From Pinus tabuliformis (lineage: Eukaryota; Streptophyta; Pinopsida; Pinales; Pinaceae), in the NCBI GenBank assembly GCA_031772625.1, contig CM062820.1:1078183369-1078247368 (forward strand): a DNA stretch of 64,000 nucleotides, written 5' to 3'. Positions 11,201 to 20,220 of the stretch are shown piece after piece (positions within the stretch are counted from its first letter, which is position 1; each line of letters begins with the position of its first letter). Under the pieces are notes generated by a model that saw only the letters and a program-made list of their open reading frames with translations, made no database searches and was not told the origin of the DNA. Both the position numbers and the translations under genes were made by a program.

Positions 11201-11867
11201 TTATCACCCCCAAGCAAATGGGCAAGTGGAAAGTACAAATAAAGTCATAGAAGCCATTTTAACAAAAACAGTCAAGGAGAATAGAAGGGACTGGTTTCAA
11301 AGGTTGCCTGAAGCATTATGGGCTTACAGAACTACTTGGAGGAACACTACGGGTTTTTCACCTTATGAATTAGTCTATGGTAAAAATGTTGTTTTTCCTG
11401 TGGAATTTGAGATCAAAACCTTAAGGACTGCTTTAGCTGTTAACCTTGATTTGACTGATGCACAGATAGCTAGGTTGCAGCAGCTTCAGGAATTGGACGA
11501 AAAAAGGTTGGATGCCATCCATCAAACAACCATGATACAACAGCAAAGAACCAGGTGGCATGACAAAACTATTAAGCACAAGCAGTTCCAAAAAGGTAAT
11601 TGGGCTTTGCTGTATGACTCCCGTTTTGAAAATTTTCAGGGGAAATTAAGAACAAGGTGGCTAGGACCTTATGAAGTAGATGCTGTTTTTCCAAATGGAA
11701 CAGTCAGACTCCTAAAGATTGATGATAGCAGAACACCATTATTAGTGAATGGGTATCGACTCCTTTTGTATCAACGGCCTATTTCTAAAGAGGATTTCAA
11801 AGCTACTTGCATGACATATATACACTATACCTTTTTGGGGGAATCTGCTATCCCTCAATGCACTTAA
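8235..11867 (+). CDS. pol: Pol polyprotein: protease, RT, RNase H, integrase
   Basis: A 1,210-codon open frame carrying all Gypsy pol domains. The aspartic protease has 'VLVDLGAA' near residue 66. RT runs about 290-540 with 'WRVCVDYRALNK' and the catalytic 'FMDDF' near 478 (F for Y in YxDD, as in Athila/Tat). RNase H is near 620-740 ('SSDASD', 'TEKEFLAV', 'HTDH'). Integrase has an HHCC zinc finger at about 833-875 and catalytic D, D, E near 901 ('ALDFIG'), 961 ('VTDGGPP') and 997 ('GQVEST'), with a C-terminal domain to 1190. The ATG at 8235 is probably not the true start. The gag-side frame enters one base out of phase near 8277-8283, where 'GRKAKDP' begins in this frame, so gag and pol are now separated by a stop and a one-base shift. 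All catalytic residues I can check are present. Confidence 0.93.
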   Translation: MYRFMLELLEIFVSGRKAKDPLIVHVMGDLAALMSEKNPPVKYGDPGHPTFTVQVGKTFVSKVLVDLGAAINIMTLETTQLLQLKIFIRETPTILELADRSTIKPEGVVEDLIISVESWNYPADFVVLQTKNKLGGHPLILGRHWLATTDAFISCRSGSMTISNGCETKQLTLYPHATPMINNDNSVWLDYEDDETQPILTVGQALTFKDSTEDELISSFISEPSSVNSEIHDHLTSILESESQQNLKTEDLSQTSAGTPSKSIAVEIEPGKTLNINPNLIDVEIQQLMKLLHENKQEFTWDYTDMKGISSELCTQRIYIKEGSRPVCQPERRMNPNLREIVKEELQKLLNAGFIYPISDSEWVSPLVIVPKKNGKWRVCVDYRALNKATQKDHFPLPFIDQVLDNLAGKRFFSFLDGFTGYNEIKIAPQDQDKTTFTSPWGTFAYKVLPFGLCNAPATFQRAVIGIFSNMLNDSLEIFMDDFTPYGVTFEDALQNLEKVLKRCIEAHLALSTEKCHMMMNQGIVLGHFISFLGIQVDPAKVQVIQTLPVPKTQTDVRSFLGHAGYYRRFIKDFSKIASPLFVLLMKNAEFKWIDDCQKAFNELKHQLSIAPILRGPDWALPFYISSDASDTAIGAVLGQEENNLPYAIYFISKNMTPAELNYTVTEKEFLAVIYAINKFRHYITGYTTFVHTDHSAIKYLMNKSVTNARVTRWLLLLQEFDITIVDRPGKENVVADFLSRLKTDENIPVDDSFLDEYLFAVSAHSPWYADIANYLVAGKLPSHLSHREKRKIVQQSARYNWISGCLFHTGLDQEIRRCIREDEFYDILKACHDGPCGGHFADKRTAHKVLRMGYYWPSLFKDAKKYVRACDSCQRMGQPNHRDEMPLNPQVILEPFERWALDFIGPINPPSNQRVYILVCTNYMTKWVEAKALIKANEESVLTFLFEEIFVRFGLPRELVTDGGPPFNSHGFKDILQKYHIKHKMTTPYHPQANGQVESTNKVIEAILTKTVKENRRDWFQRLPEALWAYRTTWRNTTGFSPYELVYGKNVVFPVEFEIKTLRTALAVNLDLTDAQIARLQQLQELDEKRLDAIHQTTMIQQQRTRWHDKTIKHKQFQKGNWALLYDSRFENFQGKLRTRWLGPYEVDAVFPNGTVRLLKIDDSRTPLLVNGYRLLLYQRPISKEDFKATCMTYIHYTFLGESAIPQCT

Positions 11868-12050
11868 TTTCCTGTTTATGTATTTATTTTTAGAGTAGAT
11901 TTCTTAACTAATAATCCCTGTCAAGGGTTGCCATGTTACAATTAATTATTTTGCAGATCTTAGCTTTGGATGGTGGTTGAAAAATAAAAACTCCAGTATA
12001 GGAGGAACTAATCTGCAGATTGGAAAAGCATTGTCATTCTAGATCATAAT

Positions 12051-12330
12051 CCATTTCCCGTTGCTGATACACCATTTCCCATTGCTGATACACCATCTCC
12101 CGTTGCTGATACACCATTTCCTGTTATTGATACACCATTTCTCGTTACTGATATACCATTTCCCGTTGCTGATACACCATTTCCCGTTATCGATATACCA
12201 TTTCCCATTGCTGATACACCATTTCCCGTTGCTGATACACCATTTCCCGTTTCCGATATACCATTTCCCATTGCTGATACACCATTTTCCTGTTACTGAT
12301 ACACTATTTTCCTATTACCGATACACCAAA
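12051..12330 (+). repeat. 21-bp minisatellite, about 13 units
   Basis: Tandem copies of ATTTCCCGTTGCTGATACACC with small changes (ATTGCTG, GTTATCG, GTTTCCG variants). The 21-bp period equals seven codons, so several frames stay open through it and give spurious ORFs on both strands. It lies between pol and the third ORF, the usual place for minisatellites in Athila/Tat-branch elements. Confidence 0.95.
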
Positions 12331-12704
12331 TCCCACTGCTTAAACGCCAATCTTTTCTATTTTTCCTAAATATCCCCATTCTTATTCCCGAGAATGAGCT
12401 ATTATTTCAAAAAGAAATATATCATTCTTGATTCAAAGGAATCAGCCATTTATCCTGTTAATAATACCCCTTCACTACTGCTTCTTGTGAATAATAAAAA
12501 AACCCCGTGGATAAAAACCCTCACACCTTACAAATCCTTTTTGATCATTAACCTATTAAGGACGAGGTAACACTTTTTCGGCACAGCAACCAAAGGTAAT
12601 TGTAAAGGTACGCATGTTATGTGTGAATATTAAATTGTAGATAATGAGGAGATAGTTGACATGACCGCCAAAAGCGTCGTACTGCCAACCATATCATTCA
12701 GCCG

Positions 12705-12718
12705 CAGTTGGGGGGGAT
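12705..12718 (+). other. Internal second polypurine tract
   Basis: CAGTTGGGGGGGAT here is identical over 14 bases to the true 3' polypurine tract plus LTR first base at 16166-16179. It sits just before the third ORF. Confidence 0.7.
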
Positions 12719-14095
12719 TACTGAAATATTGCAATCATTATAGGACACGCCTATTGCCGCCATCCCTATTCCTCCCGGTTGTGTCTAATCCACCCCGCTT
12801 ATGCTTGACCACGTCATAATTCTATTTTGCAATGTTCTGCTCTGTTTCGACTTCAGCAACTCGGCTCTGCACTCTGTATTTTTCCTAAAACAGTAACCAT
12901 GAGTGGAGATGCTGTTAGACATGAACTCGGCTCGATGGCATTACTGGAATTTTACCCAGACGCATACCAAATATTCCTTCAGGCAGGATGGGTGGACTAT
13001 TTTAGAAGACTTCCGGAATTTGATTTGCAGCAAGTTCTTGAATTTGCATGCAACTTGAGGGAGGGGTATTCTACTGTCCAAGGGGTCAAAATCCCAATAA
13101 CAGAAGAAGATATAGCACAAGTTTCAGGGCTTGCAACCAACGGCATGCGCTGGTTCAGCAGGAAGCATCTTATCCTCAACGCGCAGCAAGATTTCCTGCT
13201 ACCCGGGGAGTAGGTGGAAGCAAAAGGCAGGGGTGTTGCGCTTCGGTCATTACCACCACCTTGGCCAAAAGTTGCAGAATTCGTCAAGCACTACTTCACT
13301 TGCGAGGGCTGCTACCAGGTAGTCTACCAACATGACTTTGTCTTATTGAATCATTTGCGGCATGGTCGTCTAGTAAATATGCCTTATTATCTCCTTGGAT
13401 GTCTGAAAAATATGGCACATTACACTGCGAACGCTAGGCATCAACTCCTCTGTCTCACACACCATCGCTTGGTCCAACTCCTGATAAATAGAGGCTTCGC
13501 TCTGCATAATCTGCCTCCCCCCATTAACCCTCCCCAGCAAGCTGAGGAAATTCCTCAGCAAAATGAAGGAAATTCCCAGCAGGAAGCTGAAACTCAGCAA
13601 CCTGCAGCAGGAACACCCCAATTAAGCACTGAGAATCCGCTGCACTCCTCATCCCATGATGAAGCCGAACCATCCACTCCTATAGTTCACATCCCTACCG
13701 ATGATTCAGACGAGGATACCCTCATCACTTTCCTAAAAAGAAAAAAACAACAGAAAACTGCATCCCCGTCAAAAAGAAGAACCAGGGCTTCAGTAAAGGT
13801 AGCCACTAGTCCTGATGAGTCCCTGAGTAAAAGTCCTCGCAAGAGGAAGACTACTGTCTCTCCTGGTTCCCTACCTCGGCAACGAACGAGGTTGTTTGCA
13901 GCAACCGAGGTCGTTCCTCCTATTATCTTAAAACCTCGTATTTCCCATAGCCCTGAACCTTCATCTCCTTCACCTTCAGATGCCGAAATTCAAAGTGTTC
14001 ACGATTTTGTAACATCATTTTTCTCAACAGAGGCAGCTGTTCCACAAGAACCAGCTGCCAACAAATTCAAACCAGACATCCAAGCTGATATAGGA

Positions 14096-14443
14096 CATGT
14101 GGCTGTTACACAAGAACCAGCCACAGACCCAATAGGTGAAACACAAGAACCACCTATTGGGGAGCAAAAAGAAGACAACCTGCATGTGGCTGTTACACAA
14201 GAACCAGCCACAGACCCAATAGGTGAAACACAAGAACCACCTGTTGGGGAGCAAAAAGAAGACGACCTGCATGTGGCTGTTACACAAGAACCAGCCACAG
14301 ACCCAATAGGTGAAACACAAGAACCACCTGTTGGGGAGCAAAAAGAAGACGACCTGCATGCGGTTGTTACACAAAAACCAGCTACAGACCTAATTGGTGA
14401 AACACAAGAACCACTTGTTGGGGACACATATGAGGAAGATAAT
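14096..14443 (+). repeat. In-frame 87-bp tandem repeats (29 codons x 4)
   Basis: Units start at 14096, 14183, 14270 and 14357. Each encodes a version of 'HVAVTQEPATDPIGETQEPP' followed by a short acidic linker. The first three are nearly identical and the fourth is more diverged. The period is a multiple of three, so the reading frame of the third ORF is kept. Confidence 0.95.
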
Positions 14444-14815
14444 GCTGAACAACAATTTTCTTTTCCTTTGGAATCTATAACTGTAGAAGCCCCAGTCACT
14501 CTAGCCTCCCTACAAGAAGAGAATGAGTTCTTAAAATCAGAAATTGAGGCCTATCAGAAAGAATTAGCAGTGGCTAGGGAAGCCTATCAAGAAGAACTCA
14601 ACCTGTACATGTTAGCTCAAGTAGCATCTCAAGCTGAAAAGAGTATAGAGAGAGAACAATACAGTGAATACATGTGCAGTGAATGTGGGGATATCTATAC
14701 TCATGCAGGATATAAAATAATTGCAGTCCCATTGACTGGAGCTAGTCCTGTTATATTTAAAAAGGAACACCCTGTTGTTCCACAAGAACCAGCAGGGTCT
14801 TCAAGGATTTCAGAG

Positions 14816-15030
14816 GAAGAAACAAAACCACTCCGGCCTACCCAAATTAGTGATGAGCAGAAACCTGAAGAGGAAGCAGAACCACTCCGGCCTACCCAAA
14901 TTATTGATGAGCAGAAACCTGAAGAGGAAGCAGAACCACTCCGGCCTACCCAAATTATTGATGAGCAGAAACCTGAAGAGGAAGTAGAACCACTCCGGCC
15001 TACCCAAGTTATTGATGAGCAGGAACTAGA
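14816..15030 (+). repeat. In-frame 54-bp tandem repeats (18 codons x 4)
   Basis: Units are spaced exactly 54 bases apart (the CCACTCCGG block at 14828, 14882, 14936, 14990) and encode 'EPLRPTQIIDEQKPEEEA' variants. This is the second repeat block inside the third ORF and again preserves the frame. Confidence 0.95.
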
Positions 15031-16140
15031 ATCAAAATCTTTCACAACTGTGCATATACAAACTGAACCTCCCTGTGTTAGTGATGCTCATGCACAGACT
15101 TCTACTTTTCAAGAATTAAGCTACACATGGAAAGCAGAATATGAGCTTTCCCAAGGAAAGGCATTTCAACAGCAGAAATCATTATGGTTTAACTATGCCT
15201 ATAGGAATTGGGAAGCAATGGAACAGTCTCGTGCACAGTACAAAGAAAATAAGCAATTAAAAGCCAGACTGTCCCTCATCCTTGATTTGGTCCAGCGCTT
15301 ACTGGCTTCAAGAAAGCCTTCTTTTAATTACTCTGTATTCTTGAGAGAACGCTTGGCGTTCCTTCAATTGAAAGCAATAAAGGATGGCAGACCACACCAG
15401 GTCTCTACACCACAGCAATTCATTGAAACTTTTTCAGAAGCACCAAACAATGATCAGAATTTGCTGTGCGAACTCTATCTTCATAACAAGGCTATGCCTG
15501 AAGATAGAAAGATTAATTTACTTCCTATTTGTGGTGATATTCAAATAAGAGCTTTTATTTCCTTTTTGGCCAACCAATTCACTTGGCAAAATGCTTTCAT
15601 GTCTGCACAACACAATGAAGAGAACTGTCTTCTCTGGATTCGTCCAGAACCACAGAATGCAACCATCTTCCTCATGGAGCATCAACGGAATCTAAAAGAG
15701 ACAGGCATGATCGATCACATTAGGAATCTGCAAACAACAGTCTTGGAAGATTGCGAGCACTATGTCAAAGATAAAGGACCTTTGGCCATAAAATCAAATG
15801 AATTTTTTTGGGAACAGTGTCCCAAAGAAAGAACAGAATACCATCCCTACAATCCCCTCAATCTGCAGGCAGCAATCTCAAGGATACCTGCTTATGTAAA
15901 ATGCATGAGACAATGTGCTGAACGGTGGATTGGGTACCATTTTCATTTCCCTCTCTTATGGCTTCCTGGAGAACAATACAAGGCTCAATTTTCATTGACT
16001 AAAAAGGAAGAATTGGCAGCATGGAAAAATATTCAGAATGCCCAAGGGTTCAGAGACATGGCTGACAGCACTTTCTACACTTACTGTATAAGCAATCTAC
16101 ACTGTTCAGCTCAGTATTCTGATTCCGATTCAGATTAGGC

Positions 16141-16160
16141 GTTGCATGTGGACATGCAAC
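16141..16160 (+). other. Perfect 9-bp inverted repeat after the third ORF
   Basis: GTTGCATGT at 16141-16149 and ACATGCAAC at 16152-16160 are perfect complements with GG between. The structure starts two bases after the ORF stop and lies just upstream of the polypurine tract. It may be an RNA hairpin near the 3' end. Confidence 0.7.
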
Positions 16161-16165
16161 ATCTT

Positions 16166-16178
16166 CAGTTGGGGGGGA
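16166..16178 (+). other. Polypurine tract of the Athila/Tat-branch element
   Basis: CAGTTGGGGGGGA directly precedes the 3' LTR start (TGTTAGG at 16179). This is the expected primer for plus-strand DNA synthesis. Confidence 0.9.
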
Positions 16179-17421
16179 TGTTAGGTTCCCATTTTGTCTA
16201 TTTTTGACTGTATATTTTGCCATTGAATTACCCTCTTCAACCCTTAAGTGAAAGCCTTTGCTAGGTGTTTTGGCTTAATCACTCCAAAAGGTACAGAATA
16301 ACTTTCCTCATTACTACATGTTTAATTATTTAACACGTAATCATGCTATCTTTATAATTATTTCCTGAAGTTGATTAAAGTGTTGACTAATTGCTGAAAC
16401 TGCCTAACTAGCAGGATCACATTCTGTCGTTGCTGAAACAACGGAAACAACGCAAACTGTGAAGCTGAAACAACAAGAACAACATGAACCTCGATGCTGA
16501 AACACCACGAACAGCATGAAAATTTTGAGGAACAGTTGGGATTTGCGTAACAAATCTGCATCGGCAAAAGAGTCTGACCGATTACTATATTGGTCATAAT
16601 GATCATGATCCTCATGGCTGTAACAATATTTTGTTATCAAAAACTAGCTTCCTTATTTTTGGTACAAAAGGGTTGAAACCGAATGTATGGAAATCTGTTG
16701 TAATAGATGTCTCCTCTATAAAAAGGAGACATCTACATTAGAGGGGGGGTAACAACTGGTAATACAGAACTTGTAGTGAAGTGATGACACTGAATCTCTT
16801 TCTGTAATATGGTTTATTGGCAGATGAAAACAATTCTGTTCTGAGCATTTTATTTTAATCCCTGTGTTCTGGGGAATCTTGTGAGAGGGACAGGGCCCAC
16901 CTTCATCACAAGATTCACCCATTTACTTTCTGTTGTGTGGTGTGTGTGTGTGTGTGATTTCTATGTACATTACAGTTACTGCTTTTAATGATATTTACTT
17001 TTGCTGAAACTCTGTTTTCCTTTTAGTTGATTATTGTTGTATATGAAGATCTCACTGGTGATTGGGATTCACAGAGTGTATGCGTGAACTGGCCAACAGA
17101 GGCAGGTGCTGAAAGTCCTTACTCTGAGGATAGGGTCCTGATCCTTTGTTGCAGGACAACCATCACTTCCTTTTGCAGACTTGTTTCTTTTAAGATACTT
17201 GTTCTTACTCCATTTTCTCCAATAGGCTGTAACTACTAGAACTGCTGTAACACAGAGTATGGATTTCATAAGATAGTAGACTGTTTATACTATAGATTTT
17301 AATACCATTAAGATTGAGTACATATAGTACGTAGTCACCTTTGGAATAATCAGACTTTCCTGGATTGATAATTAATGTGGCACTTGACTGTTTTATCAAT
17401 AAACAATTAAAGTGACCAACA
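16179..17421 (+). repeat. 3' LTR of the Athila/Tat-branch element
   Basis: 1,243 bp, the same length as the 5' LTR and very similar to it. TATAAAAA at 16717-16724 lies in the hairpin copy at 16704-16735. It ends CCAACA, followed by the target duplication CAGTC at 17422-17426. Confidence 0.95.
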
Positions 17422-17426
17422 CAGTC

Positions 17427-18264
17427 CTTTTGGGGTTGGATGGTAATGTGTTCCTAGTCCTTGAGTTTTGGTAAACTAGGGTTTATGAAAAAAACTCTTA
17501 TATATTGAGAGTAACCTCCTAGGAATTAAGCCCTAGGTATATGCTTGCTCATCTAATCAAAACCCTAGTCTAATCAAGATTATTATATGTTTGACTTTAA
17601 ATATATTGATATTTGTGTCTTGGGTTTGTCCAATATATGTTATGATATGCTTGTTGATGATGATGTTAGATATGTATATGTGCCAACCTATTTTCTAATA
17701 ATTTCAAGTGTTTGTAAGTGAGCCCTAGAAGAAGTTTGATATTCTAGGATATCAAGAGATGATATTGTTTCAAATATAATGATAAAATCTAGGGTTTACA
17801 ACAAACCCTAGTAGAAGTTGGTCATTTAGTTGAAACCTTAGATTGTGTTGTGATTGGTTTTGATCATTGACATCTAAGGCTAAATTTTTATAAGACATAA
17901 TCTAGGGTTTTCATTAAATCATAATAGAAGTCTAACATATGGATTCTAAAGTTTTTGGATACATTGAATAACTATACTTATTTTAATTGATTCTAGGGTT
18001 TTCAATATATTATAATTGAGTATGTCATATATTTGGGAGAAATATTGAGGCCTTAGATATAATGAGACTGATATCTTGATCAAGTGACTAATGTGATCTA
18101 AGGGTTATAATCTAATCTGAGAAAGAAGTTGAAGTATAAAAGTATGTGTCTCTTATTGATTATGAACTTAACTATCAATAAACCTAACTAAGTTTAGGTA
18201 TTTGATGTCTAAAGTCTAATGCTTCCATTATGGTATGATTATGATATAGTTAAGTTCATGCATA

Positions 18265-18313
<49 letters not shown>

Positions 18314-19180
18314 TTGGTTATACTTTCTATCTATGTTGCGTAGGTACATAGTCTTCAAGATGATGAAGATGTTTGTAAGTAAAGTTGATTTGATTGATAA
18401 GAATGATGAAGAAAGTTATATGAATAATGATGATCAATATGAATATGAGAAGGAGGATGGAAGCAAAGAAATATTATCCGATGTCATAGCGGGAGTCGAG
18501 ATAAAAGGAAGGATATCTCCCAAGTTGAGAGGGAGGGCATATTATAATCATGATGGATACCTTGAAGAATAAATTGGAGAATGTATATTTAGGTGTTGTT
18601 GAAAGAATGAAATCAGGATTTCGTTGTTGCTGCAGGAAAGGAAATTATATGATTGAGGAAACTTCTGTCTAGACTTGTTGGGAAGCATATAAGTCCTACT
18701 ATGATGAATTGTGAAGCAACATCAAGATGTTTGAAAACCCTGAAGGTCTGTGTTTACTTATGTATATTTGAAATTTTGTTACTAATTATGGTTGTGATCA
18801 TTCAGGTACCTCTATCAAAGTTTTGGAAGCATGCTCGATGTTTCCGATATGTTTTATAAAAGAGATATTTGATGTGTTGAGGCATTGTGCATGTAAGATG
18901 CTTGGGAGGACATATGGCTAGCCTATGTGTAGGGAGGGCGGTGTTGGTCATAGATTTTTGACCTTTCATTACACACCTAGTTCCCTGGATTGATGGTTAG
19001 CAAGTAATCCTAATGGTACCTAGAGAGGTTGAAAGATTTATTCCATCTTAGTCCCACACGAATAGATTTTCCTGGTCAAGGATCTAGTCTGTGGCACTGT
19101 AAGTGCCTAAACTCTTCATGGTTCTTATGTTTTGAGATATTCTATGTACTTGTATATGCAAGTATGAATACCTCCCTAGT
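17427..19180. other. Non-coding internal region of the gag-only Copia element (right part)
   Basis: No pol motif. Several telobox-type octamers (TAGGGTTT or AAACCCTA) occur between about 17475 and 18005. A 74-codon acidic frame (18348-18572) shows no recognisable domain. Near 19181 the sequence becomes the purine tract in front of the 3' LTR. Confidence 0.6.
18265..18313 (+). repeat. (CT)n(AT)n compound microsatellite
   Basis: About 26 bases of TC repeats pass directly into about 22 bases of TA repeats. Confidence 0.95.
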
Positions 19181-19190
19181 TAAGAGGGAG
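19181..19190 (+). other. Polypurine tract of the gag-only Copia element
   Basis: TAAGAGGGAG immediately precedes the TGTTGAAG start of the 3' LTR. Confidence 0.75.
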
Positions 19191-20220
19191 TGTTGAAGAA
19201 TGTAACTAGGTTCGGTTTTCATAATTGTATTTGAGTCATAATGAAATGTATTTATCAAAAGAAATAAAAATAAATTATTATTATTATTATTATGACTTAT
19301 TAAAGCATGGGTTTCATGTTTAGGTCATCATGTTTTAGGTCAAAGTACCCATTGAGGACTTCTAGGTTTTGTCTTGAGTCATTAGAGTCATTGTCCATTT
19401 AATAATACCGTTCTTGGGATTTTGAATCATGTAAAAGGAATTAATATTAAGTAAAATAAGTCATTTGTCACCTCCACACCAAGTCGGCCCTTACCTGATC
19501 AAGTCGGTATACATGAGGGTAATTCAATCTCCAGAAATGGGTATATATATGAGAAATTTGATTCATTTGGAAGAAACTCTCACACAAGTTCGATATCTAA
19601 GAAGAGGAATCAGAAAAAAGTTTGAAGCTACAGAAGAAGGAGGAGATTTGTTGGAGAAGTAAAATCAAAGTTTTTTAGGTTGTCTCTCTCTCACATGTGT
19701 GCATTTTCTGGGCTATTTACTGAGTCAAAATTCCTTTGCTAGGAAGGTTGAAATTTTGGATTATGTTGGGTCGAAGTTACTGCTGGGTCGAAGTTACTGT
19801 TGTATCGAAGTTACTGATGGGTCAAAGTTACTACTAGATCGAAGTTACTAATGGGTTGAATTTCAGTTGCTGGTGAAGTCGAAATTATACTCCTGCAAGA
19901 TAGAAGTGCCATGTCAAAGTTATTGCTAGAAGGTTATCATCTAAAGAAGAAAGGAAAGGTTGAATTGGTGATTGGAGGGAGTCTGTGTCTAGGTCAAGGA
20001 ATCTTATATCATCTCATGAAACTATTAAAGGAAGAGTTATTGACTAGGTTTTTCCCTAGATAGGGGTTTTCCCTAGAGTCCGCCTACATCTGGTGTCTGT
20101 GATCTTCGTGTCATTGTCTTGGTAATTGTTTAATGAACTAAAGTAAAAGGAAGAACATAAGAATATCACAAGTAATTATCAATATAAAGATAATCTTCCT
20201 ACCTTTCAAATTTTCTAAGA
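19191..20220 (+). repeat. 3' LTR of the gag-only Copia element
   Basis: Matches 2110-3146, including the (ATT)n run near 19275 and the 17-bp tandem units from 19768. It ends TTTTCTAAGA at 20220, where the 5' copy has TTTTTTAACA, so the terminal CA is mutated here. Confidence 0.85.

Larger units (their letters stand above)
11868..12898 (+). other. Non-coding block between pol and the third ORF
   Basis: No convincing coding frame. It contains the 21-bp minisatellite (12051-12330) and a second copy of the polypurine tract (12705-12718). This block probably holds the leader or splice acceptor for the downstream ORF, since an ORF this far from the 5' end would need a subgenomic or spliced RNA; no acceptor can be assigned with confidence. 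Confidence 0.6.
12899..16138 (+). pseudogene. Third (3') sense ORF with plant-transposon-type N-terminus, one amber stop
   Basis: One frame of about 1,080 codons, interrupted only by TAG at 13211-13213. The ATG at 12899 has a good context (AACCATGAG). Residues 1-200 resemble the N-terminal region of plant 'putative transposon protein' or retroelement extra ORFs ('YQIFLQAGWVDYF', 'VKIPITEEDIAQVSGL', 'YFTCEGCYQVVY'). Next come a P/Q-rich linker, basic clusters that could be nuclear signals ('KRKKQQK', 'SPRKRK'), four 29-codon repeats, a probable coiled coil ('LQEENEFLKSEIEAYQKEL'), four 18-codon repeats, and a conserved-looking C-terminal 350 residues ending in acidic 'DSDSD'. No signal peptide or clear membrane segment is seen, so an envelope role is not supported. 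Function unknown. It could be translated by readthrough or simply be a pseudogene with one lesion. Confidence 0.8.
4852..17421 (+). mobile_element. Athila/Tat-branch Ty3/Gypsy element with extra 3' ORF
   Basis: A complete 12,570-bp element with two 1,243-bp LTRs (TGTTAGG...CCAACA), flanked by the target duplication CAGTC (4847-4851 and 17422-17426). The order is LTR, tRNA-Asp-type primer binding site, gag, protease-RT-RNase H-integrase, a non-coding block with a minisatellite and an internal purine tract, a third large sense ORF, hairpin, purine tract, LTR. In the first 130 bases the two LTRs differ at 3 sites, so this is the youngest large element in the window. The primer site, FMDD catalytic motif in RT, size and a third ORF in the env position favour an Athila-like member; Tat is the alternative. 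Confidence 0.93.
2110..20220 (+). mobile_element. Non-autonomous, gag-only Copia-type element split by a nested Gypsy
   Basis: Two direct repeats of about 1.03 kb (2110-3146 and 19191-20220) begin TGTTGAAGAATGTAACTAG. The left one is followed by an initiator-tRNA-Met type primer binding site, and the right one is preceded by a purine tract. The only coding remnant between them is a Copia gag. Removing the 12,570-bp Gypsy insertion leaves about 5.5 kb in all, with no protease, integrase or RT motif in the remaining 2.5 kb of internal DNA. This is the structure of a non-autonomous element that would rely on proteins from a relative. No matching 5-bp target duplication was found (GTTCA on the left, ATTAA on the right), so the ends may be mutated or the element recombinant. 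Confidence 0.8.

Noticed and set aside
12044-12369. ORFs on both strands over 12044-12369
   Set aside because: They are products of the 21-bp minisatellite, whose period is a multiple of three; there is no protein signal.
13999-15045. Long minus-strand ORFs opposite the third ORF
   Set aside because: They are antisense shadows of the in-frame 87-bp and 54-bp repeats; the sense frame is far longer and has domain-like structure.
12899-16138. Third ORF as a retroviral-type envelope gene
   Set aside because: No signal peptide, no fusion or membrane segment and no cysteine pattern of a surface glycoprotein; the N-terminus resembles plant transposon-type ORFs instead.
18219-18572. 117-codon ORF with acidic C-terminal part
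   Set aside because: The first third is translated microsatellite and the rest has no recognisable domain; it may be chance in a non-coding interior.
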